Shown here piece after piece: positions 25,165 through 34,237 of a stretch of 64,000 nucleotides of DNA. The stretch is from Brevibacillus brevis (GTDB taxonomy: Bacteria > Bacillota > Bacilli > Brevibacillales > Brevibacillaceae): assembly GCF_022026395.1 (NCBI RefSeq), contig NZ_CP041767.1, forward strand, positions 684,001-748,000. The letters are read 5' to 3'. The position numbers and the translations under genes were made by a program. The first letter of the stretch is position 1, and each line of letters opens with the position of its first letter. Below the pieces are notes generated by a model that saw nothing but the letters and a program-made list of their open reading frames with translations, was not told where the DNA came from and made no database searches.

Positions 25165-26664
25165 TTACTCTGCAGCCATGCTGCTTTCTTTCAAGATTAC
25201 GTCATGTGCGCCGCCTTCTACCAAGCTTGTAGCAGAGATGACGGTGATCCGAGCTTTTTGCTGAAGCTCTGAGATGGAGAGCGACCCGCAATTGCACATG
25301 GTCGATTTGATTTTGCTCAAGGTACGGTCCATGTTCTCGCGCAGGCTTCCCGCGTATGGCACGTAAGAGTCTACGCCTTCTTCAAAGACGAGACTGCTTT
25401 TGCCACCAGTGTCGTAGCGTTGCCAGTTGCGAGCGCGGTTGGAGCCTTCTCCCCAGTATTCTTTCACGAAGTTGTTGCCGATCTTCACTTTTTTGGTCGG
25501 GCTTTCGTCGAAGCGGGCGAAGTAACGGCCCAGCATGACAAAGTCTGCACCCATAGCCAAAGCCAGTGTCACGTGGTAGTCGTGTACGATTCCGCCATCG
25601 GAACAGAGTGGAACGTAAATGCCTGTTTCCTTGAAGTATTCGTCGCGAGCTGCTGCCACTTCAATCAGGGAAGAGGCTTGGCCACGTCCGATTCCCTTTT
25701 GTTCGCGGGTAATGCAGATGGAGCCGCCGCCAATCCCTACTTTAATGAAATCTGCGCCAGATTCCACGAGGTAGCGGAAGCCTTCCTTATCGACGACGTT
25801 CCCTGCACCGATCGGAACATTGAAGTTTTCTTTTACATATTGAACCGTCTCACGCTGCCATTCGCTGAAGCCGTCGGAGGAGTCGATGACCAGAATATCA
25901 ACGCCTGCTTCCACCAACGCAGGGACGCGCTCTTTGTAGTCCTTTGTATTGATACCGGCACCTACGATATAGCTCTTGTTCGCGTCCAAGAGGGACAGTG
26001 GATTGTTTTTGCGGGAATCGTAGTCCTTGCGGAAAACAAGGAAGTCGAGATTTTGATTTTCGTCGACGATTGGCAAGCAGTTGAGCTTGTGCTCCCAGAT
26101 CAGGTCGTTGGCTTCGGAAAGCGTGATGCCGGATTTGCCATAGATCAGCTTCGAGAATGGTGTCATGATGTCGCTGACGAGTTTGTCCTGAGAGTCACGG
26201 CTGATGCGATAGTCGCGACCCGTTACGATTCCGAGCAGCTTGCCTTTTGCCGTACCGTCTTCCGTAATGGCAACGGTGGAGTGGCCTGTCGCCTCTTTCA
26301 ATTCCAAAATGTCTTTCAGCGTATGGCTTGGTGTCAGGTTGGAGCGGCTAACGACGAAACCAGCCTTGTAGCCCTTTGCTTTGCGAACCATGGTCGCTTG
26401 GCTCTCGATGGATTGGGAGCCAAAAATAAACGAAATACCGCCACATCTAGCCAATGCGACCGCCATATGATGGTCGGAAACTGCTTGCATGACTGCGGAT
26501 GAGAACGGTATGTTTAGTGAGATGGCAGGCTTTTCACCTTTTTTATACTTAGTAATCGGAGTGGATAAGTCTACATTATTCGGTGTGCATTCTTTTGTGG
26601 TGAGATTTGGCAACAGCAAAAACTCATTAAACGTCCGAGATGGTTCTGTGTAATAAAAAGCCAC
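25165..26664 (-). CDS. guaB: IMP dehydrogenase with tandem CBS domains
   Basis: The product is 499 aa from GTG ([15 protein letters not shown]), behind AGGAGG. It oxidises IMP to XMP, the first step to GMP. The catalytic loop [11 protein letters not shown] holds the active Cys, and the flap keeps the Arg-Tyr pair (NWQRYD). Two CBS domains lie at about residues 105-225 ([20 protein letters not shown]). Sequence details ([18 protein letters not shown], the long [12 protein letters not shown] flap, [13 protein letters not shown]-terminus) differ from the B. subtilis type and resemble a second bacterial subtype. A standard guaB probably exists elsewhere, so this may be an extra copy. It stands as a single gene. 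Confidence 0.9.
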   Translation of the reverse strand: MAFYYTEPSRTFNEFLLLPNLTTKECTPNNVDLSTPITKYKKGEKPAISLNIPFSSAVMQAVSDHHMAVALARCGGISFIFGSQSIESQATMVRKAKGYKAGFVVSRSNLTPSHTLKDILELKEATGHSTVAITEDGTAKGKLLGIVTGRDYRISRDSQDKLVSDIMTPFSKLIYGKSGITLSEANDLIWEHKLNCLPIVDENQNLDFLVFRKDYDSRKNNPLSLLDANKSYIVGAGINTKDYKERVPALVEAGVDILVIDSSDGFSEWQRETVQYVKENFNVPIGAGNVVDKEGFRYLVESGADFIKVGIGGGSICITREQKGIGRGQASSLIEVAAARDEYFKETGIYVPLCSDGGIVHDYHVTLALAMGADFVMLGRYFARFDESPTKKVKIGNNFVKEYWGEGSNRARNWQRYDTGGKSSLVFEEGVDSYVPYAGSLRENMDRTLSKIKSTMCNCGSLSISELQQKARITVISATSLVEGGAHDVILKESSMAAE

Positions 26665-26943
26665 GATTCTCTCCTCCTAGGTGAAGTTAGTCTCCATTTT
26701 TTGAACTGCCTCTTTATTAGAGAAATTTTTACCATGGTAACCGCGAAGTTCGACAACGTCAATAGGGAATCGTTAGCAGGAGTAATTTCTTTACTAAAAT
26801 TGTGAACACAGGCTTTCATGTCTTTGACGAAGCCTATGTAGAAATCGGGAACGATGAGATGCTCAGATTTGTCACGGTATCTTCCTGCGCTTTTATCGAA
26901 TGTCTCCTTTAGAATAGAAAAGAGAGGACAAAGCCCCCTCTTA
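26665..26943. other. Intergenic gap with no recognised gene
   Basis: About 280 bases between the IMP dehydrogenase start and the CssS-like stop. On the minus strand TTGACG near 26760 could be a -35 element for the dehydrogenase gene. No purine riboswitch signature, RNA gene or convincing small gene was found. Confidence 0.4.
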
Positions 26944-28353
26944 TCAATTCAATCTGCCTTTAAACTCAACAGGTACGATCATCGTAAAGCAAGGCCCATC
27001 TGGATCGTTGCGGGCATCAATCGTCCCTTTATGTGCTTCCAATACCGCACGGGCAATCGCGAGTCCAAGCCCATGCTTGCCCGACTTTCCTTTGCGGAAA
27101 CGCTGGAACAAATTCGGCAGCAGCGCCTCCTCAATGGGGGGGCCATCATTGGAAATCGTGACGACGACGCTTTTTCCTGCATGTCTCCCTGTGATGGTTA
27201 GTCGACTTTTGGCGTAGCGCAGTTGATTTTCCATGATATTGACTAACGCAGTGCTCAATTGCTCGCCGTCTCCCTCCACGATCAAGTCGTCTGCCAGATT
27301 TAACTCCCACTCGATTTGTGGATTGAGCACAGAGAGCCGTTGCTTCAACAGGTGCATCATCTCTGACAGGTCGACCCGGTCGACTTGCATCATTTGAGAG
27401 ACAGACTCGATCTTCGTGATATACAAGAGCTGACCGACAACCTTTTCGAGGCGCTTGCTCTCCTCCATGATGATGGAAAGCCCTTTTTCAGCCTGCGGGC
27501 CTTGAAAGACGCCTTCGATGAGTCCTTGCGTGTATCCTTGAATCGCCATGATCGGTGTTTTGAGCTCATGGGAAATATTTTGGACAAAATGCTGCTGCGA
27601 CTCGTCGTATTCCTTCAGTTGGTTTTTCATCATATCGAATGAGCGGGCGAGCTGTCCGATCTCGTCCCCGCGATCCATCGCAAGCGGGATATCAAACTGC
27701 CGACGAGCAATCTTTTTGCACAGCTCCTCCAGTGTGCGGAGCGGTCTGCTCAAATACCCGCTAAACCACACGGCCAAAAGCCAGCTTACGAGCAGCAGCA
27801 GACCAAACACCAGCAAAAACTGACGAGTCAAAATCGAATTTATCTGGTTGAGCTCCTGCTCCTTGGAGAAGAGCACCATGTAGTAGGGGAAGCCGTGGTA
27901 ATCCATTTTTTTGCTGACAAACAAATAGTTCTCGGCTCCACGGTCCAGCGAACCATGCTGGAGCTTGTTGCTTGGGTACGAGGCGGCTTGCTGGAACAAC
28001 TCCCTAGCATCCTCATACGGAATGCGGCCATTGCTTCGGCTGCCCAGCTCTCGTCCGTTCTCAGCATAGACGATCATATCAAAGGAGTACTCATAGCGCT
28101 GGAGCAAGAGCTGTAAAAAGTAAGGGGCCGCAGCCGGAACAGGCAGCAGCTCATTATGTTCATTGAAGGAGATATGCTGCGATAAGGTGTAAAACTCTTC
28201 TTCCAGGAGCGAGTAAGTGTTGGACACCAGATACTGTTTGACAGCCATCGGATACCCGATGCCAAGGCCAACCCCGAGGACGCTTGTCAGGATCATGAAC
28301 AAAATAAGGATTTGCCTGGAAATCGGCAGGTTTTTTAGCCGGAATTTGCTCAT
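26944..28353 (-). CDS. cssS: Sensor histidine kinase, CssS-like
   Basis: The product is 469 aa. The membrane layout is a helix at about residues 14-34, an external sensor loop, a second helix at 168-190, then HAMP (RPLRTLEELCKKIARRQ), the phosphoacceptor motif NISHELKTPIMAIQGYTQG (His about 261) and an ATPase domain with N box (NIMENQLRYA), NDGPPI and GKHGLGLAIARAV. It resembles CssS, which senses misfolded secreted proteins in B. subtilis; the partner regulator is the closer match. Its ATG overlaps the end of the regulator gene by four bases (ATGA), so the two are translationally coupled. Confidence 0.85.
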   Translation of the reverse strand: MSKFRLKNLPISRQILILFMILTSVLGVGLGIGYPMAVKQYLVSNTYSLLEEEFYTLSQHISFNEHNELLPVPAAAPYFLQLLLQRYEYSFDMIVYAENGRELGSRSNGRIPYEDARELFQQAASYPSNKLQHGSLDRGAENYLFVSKKMDYHGFPYYMVLFSKEQELNQINSILTRQFLLVFGLLLLVSWLLAVWFSGYLSRPLRTLEELCKKIARRQFDIPLAMDRGDEIGQLARSFDMMKNQLKEYDESQQHFVQNISHELKTPIMAIQGYTQGLIEGVFQGPQAEKGLSIIMEESKRLEKVVGQLLYITKIESVSQMMQVDRVDLSEMMHLLKQRLSVLNPQIEWELNLADDLIVEGDGEQLSTALVNIMENQLRYAKSRLTITGRHAGKSVVVTISNDGPPIEEALLPNLFQRFRKGKSGKHGLGLAIARAVLEAHKGTIDARNDPDGPCFTMIVPVEFKGRLN

Positions 28354-29051
28354 ATACGCGTCATTCGGTAGCCGAAGCCATAGACCGTCTCCAATGGAAA
28401 CTTGGGCATTTTCTTGCGGATGCGCTTCACCAAGTCATCGACAGCCCTGTCTGAGCCGATGTAGTCTTCCCCCCAGATGGAGGTTAGAATCTGCTCACGA
28501 TTCAAGGCCAGACCTTGATTGTGCAATAGGTAGATGATGAGCTCGAATTCTTTGGTGGTTAAATCAATGAGCTCGTCGCCTTCTTTTACTTGTCTGCCTT
28601 TTTCTGAGATGATATAAGGATCGACGGTTACCCAATCTTGGAAAGTTTGGGTAGAGGAAGCAGCGGCACCAGGCTTCTCATAGGTACGCTGGAGCAGCTT
28701 TTTCGCGCGGATGACCAGTTCGCGAGGGAGAAATGGCTTCGCCAAGTAGTCGTCGCTGCCTAGTTCCAGTCCGATGATTTTATCGACATCCTGATCGCGA
28801 GCGGAGATGAAGATGATGGGTACATTCGACTTTTCGCGGATAAGACGCAAGAGCTCATAGCCGTCGATGTCGGGCATCATGATGTCCAATATCCACAAAT
28901 GTGGCTGTGTTTCTTGATCAAGTAACGGCAAGACGTCCTTGCCGCTAGAAAACGCTTTCACCTGCAATCCGGCACTTTGCAAATACGACTGCAAGAGCTC
29001 CAACAGGTTCGTTTCATCGTCCACCAGATAGACGAGGTAGGGGGTATTCAT
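28350..29051 (-). CDS. cssR: OmpR-family response regulator, CssR-like
   Basis: The product is 233 aa. The receiver domain has DD at 11-12, phosphoacceptor Asp56 (HLWILDIMMPDIDGYELL) and Lys in LAKPFLPREL. A winged-helix DNA-binding domain ends the protein (LTTKEFELIIYLLHNQG, RAVDDLVKRIRKKMP, TVYGFGYRM). Segments such as FISARDQDVDKIIGLELGSDDYLAKPFLPRELVIR are close to what I recall of B. subtilis CssR, the secretion-stress regulator of htrA/htrB. No htrA-like gene lies in the window. It is the first gene of the pair; the upstream minus strand has a TACAAT -10-like element. Confidence 0.85.
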   Translation of the reverse strand: MNTPYLVYLVDDETNLLELLQSYLQSAGLQVKAFSSGKDVLPLLDQETQPHLWILDIMMPDIDGYELLRLIREKSNVPIIFISARDQDVDKIIGLELGSDDYLAKPFLPRELVIRAKKLLQRTYEKPGAAASSTQTFQDWVTVDPYIISEKGRQVKEGDELIDLTTKEFELIIYLLHNQGLALNREQILTSIWGEDYIGSDRAVDDLVKRIRKKMPKFPLETVYGFGYRMTRI

Positions 29052-29230
29052 AGCTTTCGGCCTCGCTTTGCATCTGTTTTATATCAGTATTGTAGCATAG
29101 CCCGAAAAGAGATGTGTGGCATGGACGTATGAGAATCGTGGAAAACGTGTGGAAGCAGGATTCCCCTGTATCCTTCTGGAAAAAGAAACAGGGAAAAAAA
29201 GACAACGAGAGATGGAAAGGAGCGATTCAT

Positions 29231-30286
29231 ATGAAACGAACAGTCAAATCGTCTCTCATGGTACTAGCCTTCATGCTCTTAACGACGGCTTGCGGTCAAA
29301 AGCCAGTGGACACCCAGCCTAGTCCACAGATACCTGATCCGATTGTGCAAACGCCACCGGAAACGAATCAGCCCATCGAATATGCGTATAAGGCACCGAT
29401 GACAGGACTTGGCAGTCACGAAAACCTGGGGAGCAAACGCCCGATCATGGTGATGATCAACAACGCTCCACCCGCACGTCCACAAACAGGCATCAACAAA
29501 GCAGACATGATTTATGAGGTATTGTCAGAAGGGGAAATGACCCGCTTTCTTGCGATATTCCAAAGCCAAAAACCGGAAATAATCGGACCTGTCCGTAGTA
29601 TCCGCCCTTATTTTATCCAGATCGGGACTGGTTTTGATGCGGTCCTCGTTCACGCGGGAGGCAGTCCGGATGCGCTGGAAACCTTGGCGCGAAAAGACCT
29701 CAGTCATCTGGATGAAATCCCGAACGGTCAATACTTTTGGCGAGAAAAATTCCGGAAAGCGCCACATAACCTGTACACCAAGCCAGAGCTCCTGGAAAAA
29801 GCGATGCAGGATAAAGGGATGCGTCAAACGGCAGAGGTACCTCACTTCACGTTCTTGCCGGAGAATGCCGAGATCAAGGAAGGCGAGCCTGCTACACAGG
29901 TGGATCTGACCTTCCACTCATTGAATAAAGCTGCTTTTACATATGATGCCGAGCAAAAGAAATACATGCGCTTCACGGCAGGCAAGCCGCATTTGGACTT
30001 GAGCGACAAGAAACAGTTGTCCACGACCAATCTGTTGGTCATCTCAGCCAACCACCGCGTGCTGGATAAAGAAGGGCGTCTTTCAGTCGATGTAATCGGT
30101 CCGGGGGACGGTTATTTGTTCCAGCAAGGAAAAGCGCGCAAGATCAAATGGAAGCGAAGCAATGGAGTCATCCGTGCCTATGAGGATGCGGCTTTGACGC
30201 AAGAAGTACCGCTTTTGCCCGGGAATACTTGGGTGTCCATATTGTCGAACTCACCGGGTCTGTCGAAGTCCCTCAAGTTCCAGTAA
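29231..30286 (+). CDS. yerB: DUF3048 lipoprotein (YerB-like)
   Basis: The product is 351 aa from the ATG at 29231, behind AAAGGAG. The signal peptide ends in the lipobox LTTAC (Cys about 20). The mature part shows DUF3048 features: APMTGLGSHENLGSKRPIMVMINNAPPARPQTGINKADMIYEVLSEGEMTRFLAIFQSQ and RSIRPYFIQ. The biochemical role of the family is unknown. In B. subtilis yerB precedes yerC, pcrB, pcrA and ligA, and the same order starts here. It lies divergent from the CssRS pair. Confidence 0.88.
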   Translation: MKRTVKSSLMVLAFMLLTTACGQKPVDTQPSPQIPDPIVQTPPETNQPIEYAYKAPMTGLGSHENLGSKRPIMVMINNAPPARPQTGINKADMIYEVLSEGEMTRFLAIFQSQKPEIIGPVRSIRPYFIQIGTGFDAVLVHAGGSPDALETLARKDLSHLDEIPNGQYFWREKFRKAPHNLYTKPELLEKAMQDKGMRQTAEVPHFTFLPENAEIKEGEPATQVDLTFHSLNKAAFTYDAEQKKYMRFTAGKPHLDLSDKKQLSTTNLLVISANHRVLDKEGRLSVDVIGPGDGYLFQQGKARKIKWKRSNGVIRAYEDAALTQEVPLLPGNTWVSILSNSPGLSKSLKFQ

Positions 30287-30308
30287 GGATTAGGGGTTGC
30301 GGATGAAG

Positions 30309-30371
30309 GCGGTTTCTTCTAAGATAATTGTTGAAGCTTTAGTGCTTAAAAATTGTACAGTGAGAAACCGC
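30309..30371 (+). promoter_or_regulatory. Inverted repeat flanking probable yerC promoter
   Basis: GCGGTTTCT (30309-30317) and AGAAACCGC (30363-30371) are perfect inverted copies about 45 bases apart. Between them lies TTGAAG, 17 bases and TGTACA, a weak promoter. This may be an operator pair or a hairpin. Confidence 0.3.
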
Positions 30372-30406
30372 TCGAAAAGACGGACTATATAACAGAGGTG
30401 ACAGAC

Positions 30407-30697
30407 ATGCAATTGGAAAAATTAAAAGGAAAAGGGCTCGAGCAATTGTTTGAAGCTGTTCTTTCCCTGGAAACAATGGAAGAGTGCTATCAATTTTTTG
30501 ACGATCTGTGCACAGTGAACGAAATGCAGTCGCTCGCACAGCGCCTGGAAGTGGCGAGAATGCTCCGTAAAGGCTTTACTTACAATCAAATTGAAGCAGA
30601 GACCGGCGCAAGTACGGCGACTATTTCCCGCGTCAAACGCTGTTTGAACTATGGAAATGACGGATACCAGATGGCGCTTGAGCGGATCGGAAAATAG
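30407..30697 (+). CDS. yerC: YerC/TrpR family DNA-binding protein
   Basis: The product is 96 aa from ATG 30407, behind AGAGGTGA. It has a TrpR-like helix-turn-helix (RLEVARMLRKGFTYNQIEAETGASTATISRVKRCLNYG) and lies 17 bases before pcrB, exactly as in B. subtilis. The target genes of YerC are not well established. The N-terminal helices (LEQLFEAVLSLETMEECYQFFDDLCT) serve for dimerisation in the TrpR fold. Confidence 0.92.
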   Translation: MQLEKLKGKGLEQLFEAVLSLETMEECYQFFDDLCTVNEMQSLAQRLEVARMLRKGFTYNQIEAETGASTATISRVKRCLNYGNDGYQMALERIGK

Positions 30698-30714
30698 CTA
30701 GGAGGCAGGCAACG

Positions 30715-31410
30715 TTGATTGACTATCGTGGCTGGCGCCATACATTTAAACTAGACCCGGATAAAACAATCGATGACGAGGCCTTGGAGGCAATATGCGA
30801 GTCCGGAACAGATGCGATCATTGTGGGCGGCACGTACGGTGTGACCTATGACAATACGCTCGAATTGATGTCACGATTGCGTCGTTACGCAGTACCGGCT
30901 GTCCTGGAGATTTCCTCGCTGGATGCAGTTGTGCCGGGATTTGATTCGTACTTGATCCCGCTCGTATTGAACGCTGGCGATCCAGACTGGATTTTTGCTC
31001 CACATGTATCGGGGCTTCAAGCGTTTGGCGCTTATATTCATTGGGATGAGATCATTACAGAAGGATATATCATTGCTAATCCAGACGCGGGCGTAGCACA
31101 GCTGACGAAAGCACGTCCGATTGTGGATGCCTCGCAGGCCAAAGCGTACGCGCAGGTAGCGACGAACATTTGTCGTTTGCCGATTGTCTACATGGAGTAC
31201 AGCGGTACATACGGCGATCCGGCAATCGTAAAGGCAGCCAAGGCAGGCGCGGGCGAAGCCCACCTCTTTTATGGCGGCGGGATTCGTAACCCGGAGCAAG
31301 CGGCTGAAATGGCTGCGATTGCTAATACGGTTGTTGTAGGGAATGTCGTTTATGATGATCTCGCTGCTGCGCTTTCTACTGTGAAGGCTGTAAAAGGAAC
31401 CCAAAACTAA
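30715..31410 (+). CDS. pcrB: Heptaprenylglyceryl phosphate synthase PcrB
   Basis: The product is 231 aa from TTG 30715 behind AGGAGG. It is a TIM-barrel prenyltransferase that joins heptaprenyl diphosphate to glycerol-1-phosphate, giving the ether lipid heptaprenylglyceryl phosphate. Family signatures include IIVGGTYGVTYDNTLELM, YMEYSGTYGDPAIVKAA and LFYGGGIRNPEQAAEMA, the last two being phosphate-binding loops. In B. subtilis pcrB is followed directly by pcrA; here a strong terminator and 16 kb of other genes come between. Confidence 0.93.
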   Translation: MIDYRGWRHTFKLDPDKTIDDEALEAICESGTDAIIVGGTYGVTYDNTLELMSRLRRYAVPAVLEISSLDAVVPGFDSYLIPLVLNAGDPDWIFAPHVSGLQAFGAYIHWDEIITEGYIIANPDAGVAQLTKARPIVDASQAKAYAQVATNICRLPIVYMEYSGTYGDPAIVKAAKAGAGEAHLFYGGGIRNPEQAAEMAAIANTVVVGNVVYDDLAAALSTVKAVKGTQN

Positions 31411-31412
31411 AA

Positions 31413-31468
31413 AAGACCACCACTCCCATGAGCTGTTACAGTTTCATTGGGAGTGGTGGTCTTATTTT
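31413..31468 (+). terminator. Strong bidirectional terminator after pcrB
   Basis: A perfect 16-base-pair stem (AAGACCACCACTCCCA with its complement at 31448-31463) and a 19-base loop are followed by ATTTTT. It also ends the convergent anti-sigma gene. Confidence 0.9.
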
Positions 31469-31472
31469 TGCG

Positions 31473-33182
31473 TTAGTTCTTCAGTGGAAGTGCTACGCTC
31501 CAATCCATATCTTTTGCTCCGTTCACTTGTTCCTCAATCGTAAGCGTCAGCTCTTTTGGGATGACGTCCATCTCATCTACGAGTGTACCTTTCATGATAA
31601 AATTCCCTTTTTTGTCTTTTGTTGTAGAGCCTATGAAATTAAAATCGTATTCTTTGCCCTTGTCATCAGCACCCTCCCAGGAGTCTAAAAAGATCACACC
31701 CGGTGCCAAAGTTGCCTCTAGCTGTATGGTACTACGCAGCTTTTTGTGTTTTTCAGAAGTGATTGGGTTTGTTTTCGTTATCTCTTCTGAAGCAAAGTTT
31801 GAGAAGGTTAGTGTGCTTCCTTCATGCTTTATCGTTACAGGAGTGGTTTTTAGTGTCTCAATGGACAGCTTTTGCTTAAAATTCGAAGGCAGCTGATCGT
31901 AATTATCACCGACTCTAAAGGTTAGATTTTTATCCGTTGGCAAGGAATGAAAGGTGATGAAGTAAATATTTTTGTCATCGGTTGCACGAACGAAATATTC
32001 CCTGCTTACATTTTTGAAAAATGGATTCGGCTCTTCCCCAAATTCACTCACTAGGTCCAGAGTGCTCCAAGATGCGAGTACAGCCCCCTTATCGTCCACC
32101 ACTTCATAAGTTAAGGATGGGGAACTACCGCTTCCTTCCATATTCTCGATAACGAATTCAGTTTGGCCAGGTGTCACCATCACTTGCTTCAGATTAATCA
32201 CATCGCCATTGGGAGCGGTAAAATGCTCGTTAATCGTAACAATTCTCGTTTCCTTTTTAGCTTTGGAAATATCAACAGGGATGGTCACGCTCCAATTTCC
32301 GTCAACTTTGTCCAGCTTCTTGATGCGAAGCTCGATGTTTAGTTTGTCAGGAATCTTGCTGACATCTGTAAAGTATCGGCTAATCGGTCGGCTGACCATC
32401 AAGTACTCATCTTTTTCCCCGATGCTTTCCTTCTTGTTATATTTAAGATGGTACTTATCAATTGTCTCAAGAACGTTTCCCTCTTCGTCTGTGATTTTTA
32501 TTTCATAGGTTTCGTTCAGTTTATCTTCATCCCCCACTGGCAAATTCCGGAACAACTTTTCAAGCTGCTTGCCATTCTTATCCTTGAAGCCGAAAATAAT
32601 TCGGACATCCCTCGTATCTGCCATAACTTCTTTTACTTCCAGCGTCATTCCGTTGTCGACGGCTTTCAAATCAAGCTTCTTGTTATATCCTCTTTCAAGT
32701 CCACGCTGGATGAGGGCGTCCTCGGACGCTTCTGCTGAAAACAAGCTACTCTCTGTCTGCTGCGGATCTGATTTTATGGTAGAGGCATACAAGTTATTTA
32801 CATAAGTCGCAAAGGATGGTGAAGTCAGTGTTCCAAAATAGACGACTGCTGCCATTCCTGCGACGGCGATGGTTGCTTTTTTCACGATATCCAGACTCCT
32901 TTTCTTCCAATCAATTTTCTTCTGTATGTTTTGTCTCTCTGAGCGTTTCAGAACGTGTATAGGGTAAGGGGGCAGATTCGCCATAATGGCATGGATGACA
33001 GCATGGGATGGCTCATCTGTTGCTAGCGATTCCTCTGGATCTTCCAGCTCGTTCAGCTCATACTTCAACTTCAATTGACAATGAGGGCACTCTTCCAAAT
33101 GGGCTGCTATGACCTCGGTTTCCTCTGGTTCAAGAAGATCGTATAGATACAAAGCAATTTGTCCTTTATCTAAGCATTTCAT
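31473..33182 (-). CDS. Membrane anti-sigma factor with zinc finger and DUF4179-like domain
   Basis: The product is 569 aa. The N-terminus carries an anti-sigma zinc-finger (HLEECPHC, residues about 28-35), followed by one membrane helix (ATIAVAGMAAVVYFG, about 105-125) and a large extracellular region of repeated beta domains of the DUF4179 type (LERGYNKKLDLKAVDNGMTLEVKEVMADTRDVRIIFGF). This layout fits a membrane-held inhibitor that senses an external signal and frees the sigma factor encoded just upstream, whose stop overlaps this start. The external part is unusually long (about 440 residues). Confidence 0.85.
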   Translation of the reverse strand: MKCLDKGQIALYLYDLLEPEETEVIAAHLEECPHCQLKLKYELNELEDPEESLATDEPSHAVIHAIMANLPPYPIHVLKRSERQNIQKKIDWKKRSLDIVKKATIAVAGMAAVVYFGTLTSPSFATYVNNLYASTIKSDPQQTESSLFSAEASEDALIQRGLERGYNKKLDLKAVDNGMTLEVKEVMADTRDVRIIFGFKDKNGKQLEKLFRNLPVGDEDKLNETYEIKITDEEGNVLETIDKYHLKYNKKESIGEKDEYLMVSRPISRYFTDVSKIPDKLNIELRIKKLDKVDGNWSVTIPVDISKAKKETRIVTINEHFTAPNGDVINLKQVMVTPGQTEFVIENMEGSGSSPSLTYEVVDDKGAVLASWSTLDLVSEFGEEPNPFFKNVSREYFVRATDDKNIYFITFHSLPTDKNLTFRVGDNYDQLPSNFKQKLSIETLKTTPVTIKHEGSTLTFSNFASEEITKTNPITSEKHKKLRSTIQLEATLAPGVIFLDSWEGADDKGKEYDFNFIGSTTKDKKGNFIMKGTLVDEMDVIPKELTLTIEEQVNGAKDMDWSVALPLKN

Positions 33183-33736
33183 AGATGAAAGTCCCCCCCT
33201 TGCCCTGCATGCCCGATAGCTTCCCTTAGCTTGTCCTTTCCACGAGACAGGCGCGTCCGCACAGTACTCGACGGAATCGACAGTCGATGACTGATTTCTT
33301 CACAACTCAATGATTCGAAGTAGCGCATTTCGAGGACGATCCGATACTTTTCTTCGACGGACATCATCCTTTGACGCAACAAGCGCTGCCCCTCCTTATT
33401 CAAAAAGGCAACCTCCGGCGTGTGGCTATCCACTGGCTCTATCTCTTCATTCGAGCTGAGTGTAAGCTTGCGTTTACGTTTACGCAGCTCGTCCAGACAG
33501 TGGTTGGCCGCAATCCGGTACAACCATGCAGAAAAATCGTAGTTTGTCCTATATTCTGGTAAATGGTAGTACGTCTTGATGAAAATTTCCTGCACGATAT
33601 CTTGTGCATCTGGTGTATGGCCCAACATCTTGCGAAGAATGGAACTTACTTTTCCGTGGTATCTGGAAATGATCTCGGAGTAGGCGTCTTTATTGCCTTG
33701 CAAGACCCGCCCGATGATCACTCGATCTTCCTCCAT
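33179..33736 (-). CDS. ECF-type sigma factor
   Basis: The product is 185 aa from the ATG at 33736 (MEEDRVIIGRVLQG), behind GGGGGAG; the frame is open further upstream but without a binding site. Region 2 is seen in DAQDIVQEIFIKTYYHLPEYRTNYDFSAWLYRIAANHCLDELRKRKRK and region 4 in VEEKYRIVLEMRYFESLSCEEISHRLSIPSSTVRTRLSRG, both like SigW/SigV. It overlaps the anti-sigma gene by four bases. It is divergent from the peptide-modification cassette, whose promoter lies in the shared 350-base gap, so control of that cassette by this factor is possible but unproven. Confidence 0.9.
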   Translation of the reverse strand: MEEDRVIIGRVLQGNKDAYSEIISRYHGKVSSILRKMLGHTPDAQDIVQEIFIKTYYHLPEYRTNYDFSAWLYRIAANHCLDELRKRKRKLTLSSNEEIEPVDSHTPEVAFLNKEGQRLLRQRMMSVEEKYRIVLEMRYFESLSCEEISHRLSIPSSTVRTRLSRGKDKLREAIGHAGQGGDFHL

Positions 33737-33796
33737 TTGTGCTCCCCCTAAGCAAAAAAGGCTCGCTGCGCAGCTTTTCCTTTTTTGATCAAACAA

Positions 33797-34084
33797 AAGT
33801 GATCTTGGTTAAATTTTCTTATTACATCCTAGTACTACGAATCCCAAAATGAAAGTGTCCCAAAATAAGGGGTATTTTCCAAAAAAGAATAGAGAATTCT
33901 TTCCTGAAAGAAGGAATTTTAGGATTTTTAATAGAAAATGGAAGGAAAATACTATTGCTTACGAAATAAATAGTCGAATATTACCAAAATATATAATTTT
34001 TTGCTAATATTTGTAGATTTCTGTAAATTCATGAAATATAATGAAGTTGTCTTAATTTTCAATCATAGAGAGGAGGAACTATCC
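33797..34084 (+). promoter_or_regulatory. AT-rich divergent region with candidate promoter for peptide cassette
   Basis: A very AT-rich stretch, unlike its surroundings. TTGCTA (34001-34006), a 17-base spacer and TAAATT (34024-34029) make a vegetative-type promoter; TATAAT at 34037-34042 is an alternative -10. AGGAGG at 34071-34076 serves the precursor gene. No other gene was found in the gap. Confidence 0.45.
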
Positions 34085-34141
34085 ATGAAAATCCAAGCGA
34101 AAAAAGTTGAAAGCGTTCGCACTACTGCAGTAGCAGCTTAA
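34085..34141 (+). CDS. Putative RiPP precursor peptide, 18 aa
   Basis: The peptide is MKIQAKKVESVRTTAVAA. The ATG stands eight bases after a perfect AGGAGG, followed by a stop and then a terminator hairpin, and the next genes are an E1-like adenylating enzyme and an M50 protease, both with RRE-like domains. The N-terminal half is charged and could act as a leader; the C-terminal TTAVAA is small and neutral, a likely modified core. There is no Cys and no C-terminal Asn, so it is neither a lanthipeptide nor a microcin C7 type. An upstream in-frame ATG at 34031 would add 18 residues but has no ribosome binding site. Confidence 0.6.
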   Translation: MKIQAKKVESVRTTAVAA

Positions 34142-34157
34142 TTCTCTTAAGAAGAGG

Positions 34158-34187
34158 GGGAATAGCACACGAGCTATTCCCTTTTTT
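34158..34187 (+). terminator. Terminator/attenuator between precursor and modification genes
   Basis: GGGAATAGC and GCTATTCCC form a nine-pair stem with a six-base loop, followed by six T residues. It lies 16 bases after the precursor stop and 50 bases before the E1-like gene. It would give abundant precursor transcript and less readthrough into the enzyme genes, a common RiPP layout. Confidence 0.8.
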
Positions 34188-34237
34188 CATCTAAAATGAG
34201 CCGGGTTAGCGAACCCCACTATTATGAGGTGTTTTGT

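Noticed and set aside
26665-26943. Purine riboswitch upstream of the IMP dehydrogenase gene
   Set aside because: The conserved loop sequences and three-stem pattern of purine aptamers were not found in the 280-base gap.
34031-34141. A 36-residue version of the precursor starting at an upstream in-frame ATG
   Set aside because: No ribosome binding site precedes that ATG and it overlaps the likely promoter, while the inner ATG has a perfect AGGAGG eight bases away. It is kept only as an alternative.
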